Source of the DNA: Marinobacter lipolyticus
GTDB taxonomy: Bacteria; Pseudomonadota; Gammaproteobacteria; Pseudomonadales; Oleiphilaceae
DNA: 64,000 nucleotides
Direction of reading: 5' to 3'
Assembly (NCBI RefSeq): GCF_018424605.1
Contig: NZ_QTKT01000006.1
Span: 62,001 to 126,000, forward strand
Shown here: positions 32,817 through 40,780 of the stretch, piece after piece
Layout of the letters: the number at the start of each line of letters is the position of its first letter
Position numbering within the stretch: the stretch's first letter is position 1
Notes under the pieces: model-generated
What the model saw: the letters and a program-made list of their open reading frames with translations, nothing else
Databases searched by the model: none
What the model was told of the DNA's origin: nothing
Program-made: the position numbers and the translations under genes

Positions 32817-34301
32817 ATGAGTAAGAACGTTGTGCTGTTGGGTGATCTGGGAACCGATCACCAAGGGTTCCCGCCCACCTCGGTCGTTGCCGGCTCCCCC
32901 GATGTATTGATTGATGGCAAACCGGTTGCCCGCGTTGGCGACCCACTCGCGCCACACTCCAAACCAAAGCATCCACCCCATCCCCGAGCGATAGCTGCCG
33001 GTTCGGCTACTGTTCTGATCAACGGCATTCCTGCGGCGGTGACTGGCAGTGCGATTTCTTGTGGTGGCGTTACGATTGGCAGTGGCAGCGTCGTTATTGG
33101 TGATACGTTCACGCCCGCGCCGTTTTCGGGCATCTCTGCGGCGCCATCAAAGCCTGCTCCAAAGGCTGACGGATCTTATGCTCGTAATGCTGATGGTGGA
33201 GCCCCTCAATCTCTTGGCTCTAAAGGGCTCGCTCGTGGTGCAGTTAGCGCATCTGCAGGCGGACCGGTCGTGTCTGGCACTGCCGCCCAGAGCTCAAGGG
33301 ATGAGATAAAAGAAGCCACCGTAGAGCCGGGTTTCCATGTGGTTCAAAGCCCTATGAGCAGAACTGCGTTGTTGGCTGCCCTCTACGGTGATGCCTCTGC
33401 CAAACCAGATCACTTTGATCGTTTGAATCCGGGCCTGAGTGACCAGGTGCTGCCCGGTGAGATGATCGTGTTGGGCGACCCGGAGGGCATGGCATGCACC
33501 CGGGAAGAAGCGGATCTGATGGAGGTGGCAGCACAGGTAAATGCCCAGGTGCGGGCGCTGGATCAGGACGAGGCGCAGTTTATCGTCAAATACCACGATC
33601 TGCTGGAAGCTGTCACGTCTACGGGATCGGCGGGGCTAGGTGCTGGCGCAGTGATGGTGTCAAAGCAGATTGGTAGTATTGAGAAGACGCTAAAGAATAT
33701 TGAGCGGCTTCATCAGGACAGTTACCGCAGGCATGGTCATCTCAATCATCCGGACTTTTTCGAGAAACGGCAGGCGCTCTTCAAAGAGCTGGATTTTTCT
33801 CTTGGAAGCGTGGCACGCCAAGGTATGTCACTGGAGGATGACGCTAAGTTGAAGCGGGCGTTGGGACTGTCGTCGAAAAGCATTGTGCATCATTGGAAGG
33901 CTGCGGGCGTTGGAGGCATACCCGGTTACGCTACGCACTACGAAAGGTTGGCGACGGGAGCCAAGTATGCAAAGGGTGTTGGTTATCTCTCGATTGGGCT
34001 GGATGTTGCTGCCTCGGGAGTGAAAATTCATGCCGCTTGCACAAACGGGCGCGTAGCCGAATGCAGACGTGTTAAGGACGTCGAAGGTGGGCGGTTGTCT
34101 GGCTCTGCAATAGGTGGCAGTGCTGGTGCTTTCGCCGGACCATTGGTCTGCGGGGTGATCGGCCTCGGAACAGGCGGATTAGGTGGAATTGCTTGCGGGA
34201 TCATAATGGCTGGCGCTGGTGGTTTCGCAGGAGGTGTAGTTGGAGGGAATACTGGTGAAGATATCGGTGAAGTTATATACGAGGTGACGGATGAGGAGTG
34301 A
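32817..34301 (+). CDS. PAAR-domain protein with LysM-like and glycine-zipper regions (candidate T6SS effector)
   Basis: This 494-aa protein begins with a PAAR domain (1-98; likely zinc ligands H47, H52, H55, C82), the spike tip of type VI secretion. An Ala/Ser/Gly linker (100-165) is followed by a LysM-like segment (172-221, FHVVQSPMSRTALLAALYGD ... LPGEMIVLGDP), a helical region with a Lys/His-rich middle, and a C-terminal glycine-zipper stretch (about 420-485, repeated GG and AG in hydrophobic helices) suited to membrane insertion. It overlaps a small membrane protein, a candidate immunity gene. Toxicity is inferred. No type VI structural gene is in the window. Confidence 0.75.
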   Translation: MSKNVVLLGDLGTDHQGFPPTSVVAGSPDVLIDGKPVARVGDPLAPHSKPKHPPHPRAIAAGSATVLINGIPAAVTGSAISCGGVTIGSGSVVIGDTFTPAPFSGISAAPSKPAPKADGSYARNADGGAPQSLGSKGLARGAVSASAGGPVVSGTAAQSSRDEIKEATVEPGFHVVQSPMSRTALLAALYGDASAKPDHFDRLNPGLSDQVLPGEMIVLGDPEGMACTREEADLMEVAAQVNAQVRALDQDEAQFIVKYHDLLEAVTSTGSAGLGAGAVMVSKQIGSIEKTLKNIERLHQDSYRRHGHLNHPDFFEKRQALFKELDFSLGSVARQGMSLEDDAKLKRALGLSSKSIVHHWKAAGVGGIPGYATHYERLATGAKYAKGVGYLSIGLDVAASGVKIHAACTNGRVAECRRVKDVEGGRLSGSAIGGSAGAFAGPLVCGVIGLGTGGLGGIACGIIMAGAGGFAGGVVGGNTGEDIGEVIYEVTDEE

Positions 34302-34677
34302 CGATTTTCAGATCATTGCCGCATTCGTCGGTGCTGGCGCTATTGTCCTGGGGTTGGTCTCGCTATTGGTGATCCTTACGTTCGCATTTTCTAGGGTGAC
34401 GGTAATTGAGGAAAAAATCTCAAACCCTGGCACCTCCGTGCTGGAACACAGAAGAATCTGGGGTAACGATCCCTTGGGCCGATTAATGAGGAGCAGCTAC
34501 GTGTTTACTTTTCTGGTACTTCGGTCTGCTCCCTCAAGTCGGCTCAATCGATCAGCGGCAAAGATTGGTGATATATCGACTCAACTGCCTGTTCGACTGA
34601 CTTTATGGGCAGTGCTGCCTCCGTTGTTTTTGTACGGGTGTTTTGCGGTGCTATTAATAGCTGGTATGTTTTTGTGA
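34291..34677 (+). CDS. Small membrane protein, candidate immunity partner of the PAAR protein
   Basis: This 128-aa protein starts inside the end of the PAAR gene (11-bp overlap, GAGGTG 5 nt upstream). One membrane helix lies near the N-terminus (about 8-32) and one or two at the C-terminus (about 100-127), with a polar middle (residues 38-95). No family recognised. Overlap and topology fit an inner-membrane immunity protein that blocks a pore-forming partner, by analogy with colicin-type immunity; unproven. Confidence 0.65.
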   Translation: MRSDDFQIIAAFVGAGAIVLGLVSLLVILTFAFSRVTVIEEKISNPGTSVLEHRRIWGNDPLGRLMRSSYVFTFLVLRSAPSSRLNRSAAKIGDISTQLPVRLTLWAVLPPLFLYGCFAVLLIAGMFL

Positions 34678-34733
34678 GGAATGTTTGGCAGCTTCGGTGA
34701 CGTTGGGGAGCTGGCCTCACATAGAAAACCTAG

Positions 34734-34759
34734 AAAACCGGGACAGATTTATTTTCCGG
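34734..34759. repeat. Dispersed intergenic repeat (ACAGATTTATTTTCC type), copy 2
   Basis: AAAACCGGGACAGATTTATT followed by TTCCGG, matching 26526-26552 with one or two changes. It lies between the candidate immunity gene and the convergent lipoprotein gene. Confidence 0.45.
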
Positions 34760-34842
34760 ATGCGAACCGTGAGATGCGCGCGAGTGACTGACCGAAGGAG
34801 AGAAGCGATATGAGCACCGCTTTAGCGGAAACCGAGAAACAT

Positions 34843-35421
34843 CTATTCTTTGAGTGTTAATTCCTCAGCTCGGGATTTCGGCTCACTTTCAGTTTTTGTG
34901 CTCTTAGGCTCACGGATTGGGGGGGCATCTCCCAGCAGTGCCCTGAAATCCCGAGCCTCTAGAAAATCGGACACAAGCTTAACCAGATGCCCAGCCTGAG
35001 AAGAGAAAAAGACAAAAGACCTCTCGCTATCGGAGAGGAAGTAATAGTAATTCCGATCCTCTCCCTCCCAGACTCCTAAGCCGGTTCCTTCAACAAACAC
35101 GCTCTGGAATGACTCAACGGCAGATTTTTCGCACTCACCCTCTGAACTCTTTTCCAGCACGGCTTCGAAGAAGGCGCCCACCTCACAGCCGCCAGTATCC
35201 AGTGAATCCTCGGCGCTGAAACTGATGTAGCGCTTACCGGGATCGTTCGAATACTTTATTAGTAGAATGTCGTTGCTCTGGCCTAAAGCACCGATGATCA
35301 CGGGGGCGCTGGGCACCTGGAACTTCATGCCGGAGAATACTGCGGTAATGGTTTGGTCGGATTGTGCGCAGGCGGTTACCGAGGTAATTGCCAGGGTGAG
35401 TAGTAGGGCAAATTTCTTCAT
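34843..35421 (-). CDS. Putative lipoprotein of unknown function
   Basis: This 192-aa protein starts at ATG 35421 (AGGGA 7 nt upstream; the longer frame is not supported). It has a lipoprotein-type signal peptide (lipobox SVTAC, Cys about 18). The mature part has a Cys-containing middle (GGCEVGAFFEAVLEKSSEGECE) that could form a disulfide and a C-terminal Lys/Glu-rich tail. It lies convergent to the PAAR pair inside the region bounded by the metallophosphoesterase repeats. No family recognised. Confidence 0.6.
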   Translation of the reverse strand: MKKFALLLTLAITSVTACAQSDQTITAVFSGMKFQVPSAPVIIGALGQSNDILLIKYSNDPGKRYISFSAEDSLDTGGCEVGAFFEAVLEKSSEGECEKSAVESFQSVFVEGTGLGVWEGEDRNYYYFLSDSERSFVFFSSQAGHLVKLVSDFLEARDFRALLGDAPPIREPKSTKTESEPKSRAEELTLKE

Positions 35422-35673
35422 ATCAAAGTCCCTGTAACTGAGGCCCGTCCTGGGCAACGGGTTTGAAGCTACAAGGATCCACCGGGGCAATCAAGTTGCA
35501 CGATAAAAACTTGGGACTGGGATCCTCCATAATTTCTATGGGCTCAAGGTGAGCCTAGAAACAGGTTTTTTTGGAGGGCGATTCTACCGTGCGGACCGTT
35601 CTTCCTTTACTCAAGAGAGCTGAAAGCTAGTTGATGATTTAACGACACTCGTGCGGCTGATATTCTGATAGGG

Positions 35674-35710
35674 AGACTGCTTGAGCTATGGTTGGGAGCA
35701 GTCTTTTATT
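35674..35710 (+). terminator. Intrinsic terminator-like hairpin in the 35422-35741 gap
   Basis: AGACTGCT and AGCAGTCT form an 8-bp stem with a 15-nt loop, followed by TTTATT. No plus-strand gene ends just upstream, so it may be inherited from a lost gene. The rest of the gap (35422-35741) shows only the promoter region of the flanking genes. Confidence 0.45.
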
Positions 35711-35741
35711 AGGCTTGTGGGAACGATGAAGAGACGAAAGC

Positions 35742-36200
35742 ATGCAAATCGGAGTGATCGCAGACACCCACAGCAAAATGCGTCCCGAAGCCCTGGAGGT
35801 TTTGAAAGGCTCCGATCTGATCCTTCATGCCGGTGACGTGGGGCGGGACGAGGTTCTGGAAGCGCTGGAGGCGATCGCCCCCGTGGTTGCGATTCGTGGC
35901 AATATCGACAAAACAGGCCGCGCAGCAACCCTTCCCGATGTTCAGGACCTGGAATTCCTCGGCCACGCCTTCTTCATGCTCCATGACGTCAAAACCCTCG
36001 ACTTCGATCCACAAGGCCGTTACCGCATAGTCATCGCTGGCCATTCCCACAAACCCCGCAATGAATGGATTGGCGATGTGCTTTATTTCAATCCAGGCGG
36101 CGCCGGGCCCCGGCGTTTTACACTGCCAATCACCGTGGGCCGGCTGCAAGTGAGTGAAGACGGTGTGGTGGGTGAGATTATTGAACTGCCTGTTGGATAA
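35742..36200 (+). CDS. MJ0936/YfcE-type metallophosphoesterase
   Basis: This 152-aa protein has the calcineurin-like core with all metal motifs: DTH (9-11), HAGD (29-32), RGNID and GHSH (about 100-103). The family hydrolyses phosphodiesters with Mn or Ni. It is short but complete for the YfcE/MJ0936 group. Its 3' third is duplicated at 32621-32728, about 3.4 kb upstream, enclosing the PAAR locus. It is followed after 27 nt by the cold-shock/DUF1294 gene. Confidence 0.9.
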   Translation: MQIGVIADTHSKMRPEALEVLKGSDLILHAGDVGRDEVLEALEAIAPVVAIRGNIDKTGRAATLPDVQDLEFLGHAFFMLHDVKTLDFDPQGRYRIVIAGHSHKPRNEWIGDVLYFNPGGAGPRRFTLPITVGRLQVSEDGVVGEIIELPVG

Positions 36201-36227
36201 GTCGATGCTTAGGCAGGGAGACGCGCA

Positions 36228-36869
36228 TTGAATCAAAAAGGATTACTGACGACCTGGAATGATGCCAAGGGCTTTGGCTTTATTACGCCAGAGGGCGGTG
36301 GCGAACGGGTTTTCGCTCATATCAGCAGCTATTCCGGTCGGGGCCGGCCTTCGGCGAACCGCAAAGTGACCTTCAGCCTAAAGAAGGATGATCAGGGCCG
36401 GTTGAGGGCAGGGCGGTTCCAGTACGTCGGGGCGGCAAAGGTGCGAGCGAGCGTGGCGCCGGGTGTATGGCTATCTGGGGCTGTTGTGCTGACGTTTTTC
36501 ACCACTCTGGCGGGCCTGTTCCATCGAGGTTACCTGCCGGGGTCGATCCTGGCTGCTTATGGCGGGGTGAGTCTGGTGCTGCTTGTGATGTACTGGATCG
36601 ATAAGCGGGCGGCGCAGCGGGGTGCGCAACGCATCGCTGAGAACACGCTGCATCTCTTTGAGCTTTCCTGTGGCTGGCCCGGCGCGCTGGTCGCTCAGCA
36701 GGTGTTTCGGCACAAGACACGCAAGGGAAGCTATCAGTTCGTGTTCTGGCTCGCGGTGTTGGTCAATCTTGGCGCTCTGGGGTGGCTGCTTATGGCTCCG
36801 GAGGCAATGAGTTTGCGCCAACAGGTGGGCTTTGATTTGTCGAAGTCTTTGCGGCCGCTTGTCTGGTAG
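36228..36869 (+). CDS. Cold-shock domain/DUF1294 fusion membrane protein
   Basis: This 213-aa protein starts at TTG 36228. The N-terminal cold-shock domain (about 1-65, with NDAKGFGFITPEGGGERVFAH) can bind single-stranded RNA or DNA. It is followed by a DUF1294 membrane part with helices at about 78-98, 102-122 and 175-193 and the KTRKGSYQF loop. This fusion is common in gammaproteobacteria and its role is unknown. It may be in one operon with the metallophosphoesterase. Confidence 0.88.
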   Translation: MNQKGLLTTWNDAKGFGFITPEGGGERVFAHISSYSGRGRPSANRKVTFSLKKDDQGRLRAGRFQYVGAAKVRASVAPGVWLSGAVVLTFFTTLAGLFHRGYLPGSILAAYGGVSLVLLVMYWIDKRAAQRGAQRIAENTLHLFELSCGWPGALVAQQVFRHKTRKGSYQFVFWLAVLVNLGALGWLLMAPEAMSLRQQVGFDLSKSLRPLVW

Positions 36870-36912
36870 ATGATGGAGAACAATAAACCCGTTCTTGCTA
36901 TCCATCATCCAT

Positions 36913-37404
36913 TCAAAGCCAGGCTTGCACCTCATCACCGAGTGCCAACTCCCCTCCCTTAACAACGCTCGCTGTGATACCCCCATGCCCGCGCATGGCG
37001 TTGTAACCGCCGGGGCCCAGGGTGGTTTCCATTTTACTGCAGGGGTGGCACAGGCCGGTGTACTCCAGCACCACATTTCCGATGCGGAATCGCTTGCCTT
37101 TCAGGGCCAGCAGGTTCAGGCCAGACACCACGATGTTGCGCCGGAACACCTCCGGTGCGATGGCCTCTTGGTGCAGGCAGGAAGCGATGGCATGCAGGTG
37201 CTCTTTCTGGATCAGTGTCACCTGTCGCTTGCTGGTCTCGCGGCCTTTGAATCGGTCGCCTTCCAGGCCTTTGCCGGGTGTAACCGCTACGCGATCGAGT
37301 GTCTCCATGGTCTCCCCACGGGCAGGGCGGATGCCTATCCATTCCACGCGGCCGATTTGGGGGAGGGTATCGAGCAGGGCTTGTAGTGCGGTCTTTTCAG
37401 GCAT
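36913..37404 (-). CDS. MOSC domain protein
   Basis: This 163-aa protein consists of one MOSC (molybdenum cofactor sulfurase C-terminal) domain: GIRPARGETMETLD, GLEGDRF, QVTLIQKEHL, RRNIVVSG, and the conserved cysteine region TGLCHPCSKME. MOSC proteins bind Mo cofactor or sulfur and act in sulfur transfer or detoxification by N-hydroxylated compound reduction. Its start overlaps the end of the upstream deoxyribosyltransferase-like gene by 8 nt, so the two are probably coupled. Confidence 0.88.
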   Translation of the reverse strand: MPEKTALQALLDTLPQIGRVEWIGIRPARGETMETLDRVAVTPGKGLEGDRFKGRETSKRQVTLIQKEHLHAIASCLHQEAIAPEVFRRNIVVSGLNLLALKGKRFRIGNVVLEYTGLCHPCSKMETTLGPGGYNAMRGHGGITASVVKGGELALGDEVQAWL

Positions 37405-37942
37405 GGGCCAGCGCCTGCACGCAACGGCGGAAAAGGTCCGCCGAGAAGAATTGGTGTTCGCCTGCCTGGTCTGCCACGAATAACTGACCGCCGGAATCGC
37501 CGATGCCGCCTTCGATCATCAGGTTGTCGCTCATCTCAAAGTCCTCAATGGTGTGGCCCAGTTCGTCCAGACCGGTTGAACCCGCCCGTTCCCGGTAGTG
37601 ACGGTTGTCCAGTGTGAACCCGAAGGCGGGCTTGCCCTGGCCGATCATGTAGCCCACCTCAAAAACGGTGCCCGGGTCCGCGCTGATGCCTCGAAAGGGC
37701 GTCAGGTTGGCGATGATGGCATCGCAGCTGTCCATCAGTTTGCGGTTGGCCCGATAGATTCGCTGCCCGCGGTCGGGTTTGGCTTCGTCGTCTGAAAATA
37801 CGATCTCTGTGTCCAATGGGTCTACACCCTCGAATCCGTATTCCCGGAGTACGCGTTTTTTCTCGGCAACGATGGCCTGGTGTTCCGAGGGAGGGAAGAA
37901 GACTTCCGGGCCAGCGAGGTAGATGCGTTTTGGCTTTGTCAT
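37397..37942 (-). CDS. Nucleoside 2-deoxyribosyltransferase family protein
   Basis: This 181-aa cytosolic enzyme has YLAGPEVFFP (start of the fold), the substrate pocket region CDAIIANLTPFRGISADPGTVFEVGYMIGQGKP with the catalytic-type Glu, and a C-terminal part around MIEGGIGDS. It would exchange bases on 2'-deoxyribonucleosides or hydrolyse nucleotides in salvage. It is the first gene of a two-gene unit with the MOSC protein. Confidence 0.88.
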   Translation of the reverse strand: MTKPKRIYLAGPEVFFPPSEHQAIVAEKKRVLREYGFEGVDPLDTEIVFSDDEAKPDRGQRIYRANRKLMDSCDAIIANLTPFRGISADPGTVFEVGYMIGQGKPAFGFTLDNRHYRERAGSTGLDELGHTIEDFEMSDNLMIEGGIGDSGGQLFVADQAGEHQFFSADLFRRCVQALAHA

Positions 37943-38148
37943 GGGTGCTTTACGACCGGGTTGGAGGCTGAGAGGTGACTTGATTTCGTCCAGGCGGCTG
38001 TTCGCTACGGCGGGAATCCTTTTCCAACCGGGTCGCCCAATGCCTTACTATACCAGCGTGCTCCCGTTCGATGGGGTGGCTACATGGGTTATCGTCGCTA
38101 CTGAAGTGCAGTAGCTTTGATCAATCATCTTTTTTTGCGGATACCCAA

Positions 38149-38382
38149 ATGATTAGGCCCAGTTGCTATAGCTGTCGTAAAAAATTTGAGCCATCGGCGC
38201 TCAGGGTTTCCTATTCAAAGAACTACTGTGAGGGCTGTGGCGTTGGGCTGTTTGGTGAGGATTACTTCGGTTTCACCAGAAAGCCCACGCCAACTATCCG
38301 GAAGCATCTGGCCATTCATTTTGCAGTGCTTCTTTTTACCGGCGCTGGTCTGTTGTTGTGGCTTGCACTTGGCCAGTCTTGA
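38149..38382 (+). CDS. Small zinc-ribbon membrane protein
   Basis: ATG 38149 gives 77 residues: an N-terminal pair CYSC and a second pair CEGC (about 5-8 and 25-28), a likely zinc ribbon, and a C-terminal membrane helix (about 52-73). Longer upstream codons show no conserved character. It appears monocistronic. No named family was recognised. Confidence 0.5.
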   Translation: MIRPSCYSCRKKFEPSALRVSYSKNYCEGCGVGLFGEDYFGFTRKPTPTIRKHLAIHFAVLLFTGAGLLLWLALGQS

Positions 38383-38436
38383 AGGCGAATGCTGAGGAAA
38401 TCAGTCCGTCCCCGTTTCGCCCTCATCCCACACCTT

Positions 38437-38883
38437 TCAGACGCGCGCACTCTGCAGTTGTCCCACATAGGCGGCGATAAAGGCGGTTTCCTGGAAGGCT
38501 TTCAACCCAGTATCGGCAAAACCAATGGGCAACGGATTGGCTGCCAGTGTGGACTTGATCAGTGCCGGCGGTAGCAGGGTCACCGTCAACTCACCATTGC
38601 TGATCAGTTGAATTGCCGCTTCCAGTTTGAAGCTGATGGCACCGCCGGCGAATTTGCCTTTTGGCATCCGTTCTTTGATCGCGACACTGCTAACCCCGTA
38701 CTCGGCCATTAGCTCCGCAAAGGCCGCCTGGAACCGCTGCAGGTCTTCTCGGCTGTGGTTTTTTGGCAGTGACAGTTTGCGCACCTTGCACTCCGGCAGG
38801 TTGAACTGCCCCCTGTCCATGTTCAGCAAACACACCACCGCATCGCTGCCGGTCAGTTCAACTCCGCAAACAATCATCGGCAT
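38437..38883 (-). CDS. DUF3010 family protein
   Basis: This 148-aa protein starts at ATG 38883 (or two codons later). It is a DUF3010 member with the RNase H-like opening MIVCGVELTGSDAVVCLL and the middle SSVAIKERMPKGKFAGGAISFK. Function is unknown; the fold resembles a resolvase/RNase H. It lies 23 nt after the SEC-C protein gene and is probably co-transcribed with it. Confidence 0.85.
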   Translation of the reverse strand: MPMIVCGVELTGSDAVVCLLNMDRGQFNLPECKVRKLSLPKNHSREDLQRFQAAFAELMAEYGVSSVAIKERMPKGKFAGGAISFKLEAAIQLISNGELTVTLLPPALIKSTLAANPLPIGFADTGLKAFQETAFIAAYVGQLQSARV

Positions 38884-38906
38884 TGCCCTCTGTTCAACGG
38901 TTGCTG

Positions 38907-39251
38907 TCAGCCACAGCACTTCTTGAATTTGCTACCACTGCCGCAGGGGCAGGCATCGTTGCGGGCAGGCGATTTTGCCGTGGTAACCGTGCCGCCCTTA
39001 TTCAGAGTAGCCGTGAGCTCGTTGATGGATTCCACGGCGCCTTCGCGGGTATCCACGGAAATATTGGCGTGCAGCTTGGCCTGGGCCACCTGTGCCTCCA
39101 CTTCCTGCTTGCGTGCTTCACTGGTCACCACCAGTGTCAGCGGGAACTTCCTGCTGCCACTCTTCTGGCTGGCGTTGGTCTGAAAGCCGCCGTAAGCGGT
39201 GTGGTGCTGGCGTGCGTCCTGCCGGCCCTTGAAGAAAAATTTGTCTGACAT
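38907..39251 (-). CDS. PBPRA1643-family SWIM/SEC-C metal-binding protein
   Basis: This 114-aa protein ends in the SEC-C zinc motif CPCGSGSKFKKCCG and has the characteristic N-terminus MSDKFFFKGRQDARQHHTAYGG. The middle (about 38-90) is an alpha/beta part. It is a small cytosolic zinc protein of unknown role that is conserved in marine gammaproteobacteria. First gene of a unit with DUF3010. Confidence 0.92.
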   Translation of the reverse strand: MSDKFFFKGRQDARQHHTAYGGFQTNASQKSGSRKFPLTLVVTSEARKQEVEAQVAQAKLHANISVDTREGAVESINELTATLNKGGTVTTAKSPARNDACPCGSGSKFKKCCG

Positions 39252-39371
39252 GCTGATATCCTGATGGGAAAAACGCCCGGGCTATTGCCGGGAGGAGTCT
39301 TTTAGCACGCTTGCGAAAATGGCGATATAGGCAGATATAATTTCTTGAGGCGTTCCGGCTTCTCTAATGCT

Positions 39372-39397
39372 ATCGCCAGAACCGGAGCCCTGGCGAT
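39372..39397 (-). terminator. Hairpin after the QLERGTF-repeat gene
   Basis: ATCGCCAG and CTGGCGAT form an 8-bp stem with a 10-nt loop, 29 nt after the minus-strand gene ends. No T-run. It could protect or end that transcript. Confidence 0.4.
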
Positions 39398-39425
39398 TCG
39401 CACCCATGGGAGTATAAATCGCGCC

Positions 39426-39752
39426 TTAAAATGTGCCGCGTTCCAGTTGCCTCCGACGATTCATCTCTACCTCCAACCAGTCAACATCCATGTCGCTGCT
39501 TTTCCGCGGCCCGGCGGCTGTCGGTGGCAGGCTCTCGATATCGAAGGCTGATTCCTGGAATGTACCTCGCTCCAGTTGCATCCGACGGTCGGCTTGCACT
39601 TCTGACCAGTCATAGCCGCCGAAGCTTTCGATGCCCGCTACGTTCTGGGCGCCTCCCTGGTAGCTCAGTTGCCGTTCCCACTGATCACCGTATGAAGGAG
39701 AAACGGCCAGCAGTAATGACAGGGATGCGGAATACATCAACGTATGTTTCAT
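39426..39752 (-). CDS. Small secreted protein with two copies of a DRRxQLERGTF-type repeat
   Basis: ATG 39752 gives 108 residues with a signal peptide (about 1-21, cut after SYG). Two copies of an 18-20-residue repeat, (Y/V)DW-x-EV-x3-RR-x-QLERGTF, lie at about 48-66 and 90-108; the protein ends exactly at the second. Between them is an unstructured Ser/Pro/Ala spacer. The arginine/aromatic repeat suggests binding to an acidic polymer or partner. No family recognised. Confidence 0.6.
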   Translation of the reverse strand: MKHTLMYSASLSLLLAVSPSYGDQWERQLSYQGGAQNVAGIESFGGYDWSEVQADRRMQLERGTFQESAFDIESLPPTAAGPRKSSDMDVDWLEVEMNRRRQLERGTF

Positions 39753-40074
39753 GGTTTGCCCTCCACTAAGAACGTACCCGATGGCTTGCATCGGAACTTT
39801 TGCAAGGAGACAGGCCTGTTATGTTTGATTGAGCCCACCACCTCTGAGGTGCATACCCTGACGAGCGATAGAAACAGTTAGAAGCTCAAAGCGAGCAAAA
39901 GTTACAAGAGATTCAAAAAAAATCCGGAAAACCGGGGATGATCAGATTTTTGTTGTCATAAACATGCACTTGTTTGTTGTTGCGGTTGTCGGCTGGGGAA
40001 GGGGGTGGTTGCCGGCCCATCGAGTCCCGATTGTCTATACTCCGTAAGAACAAGTGAAAAAAGGAGGAACGATC

Positions 40075-40317
40075 ATGCGGTATTTTGCGGTTGTGTTATT
40101 TGCGGTTTTTTTTGCTGGTAATGCCCTGGGGGGCCAGTGCCCGTCGCTGATGCAACGCATCGACCATCAGCTGCAGTCAGCGCAACTGGACGTTGAGGCT
40201 GAAGCCAAGGTCATAGAGCTCCGGGAGCAGGGTGAATCGCTTCACAATCAGGGTAAGCACTCTGAGGCCGAGGTTGCGCTGAAAAAAGCGATCGATGAGC
40301 TGGACGCGGCGTTGTGA
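40075..40317 (+). CDS. Small periplasmic helical protein
   Basis: ATG 40075 with AAAGGAGG upstream gives 80 residues. A signal peptide (about 1-20) is followed by one mature Cys and two helices with TPR-like wording (LREQGESLHNQGKHSEAEVALKKAIDEL). The single-TPR shape suggests a protein-binding peptide. Not recognised further. Monocistronic. Confidence 0.6.
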   Translation: MRYFAVVLFAVFFAGNALGGQCPSLMQRIDHQLQSAQLDVEAEAKVIELREQGESLHNQGKHSEAEVALKKAIDELDAAL

Positions 40318-40429
40318 GGTAGAACCGGTAGCAGAGACATGTTGGCAGGAAGGTCGCAACGCCGGCGAGTGAACCTGATAGAGAGCACTGATCAAGTGTG
40401 GGATCCGTATTGGTGAAAAGGAATCGCTA

Positions 40430-40777
40430 ATGCTCAGTTACATCGCTCTGTTGTTGTTGATTTTCGTGGTTTTGGTGCTGTTTTATGGCGTTATTGCCAT
40501 CCACGACATTCCCTACGAAATTGCCAAACACCGGAATCATCCCCATCAGGACGCTATTCATGTGGCAGGCTGGGTCAGCCTGTTCACCCTGCACGCTATT
40601 TGGCCATTTCTGTGGATCTGGGCAACGCTTTACCGGCCCGATCGAGGCTGGGGAATTCAACCGTTAGAAGAGCGGCAACGTGCGGATGAAGCCTTGATGA
40701 ACGAGCTGAATGAAAAGCTGGCGGAGCAGGCCCGGCGCCTGGAAATCCTGGAGCAGAAGCATGGCGGGGGGGAGTAG
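40430..40777 (+). CDS. yiaW: DUF3302 membrane protein (YiaW-like)
   Basis: This 115-aa protein has two membrane helices (about 3-24 and 48-68) separated by the DUF3302 phrase YGVIAIHDIPYEIAKHRNHPHQ, and a C-terminal coiled coil (about 83-110). It is encoded directly before the HlyD-type YiaV protein (3-nt gap). The pair is conserved; a role in small-molecule export or envelope function has been supposed but is not established. Confidence 0.88.
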   Translation: MLSYIALLLLIFVVLVLFYGVIAIHDIPYEIAKHRNHPHQDAIHVAGWVSLFTLHAIWPFLWIWATLYRPDRGWGIQPLEERQRADEALMNELNEKLAEQARRLEILEQKHGGGE

Positions 40778-40780
40778 CTT

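Noticed and set aside
32539..32820. 93-codon frame overlapping the glutaredoxin end
   Set aside because: Its middle is the duplicated metallophosphoesterase fragment and its ends are out-of-frame glutaredoxin and spacer; it is not an independent gene.
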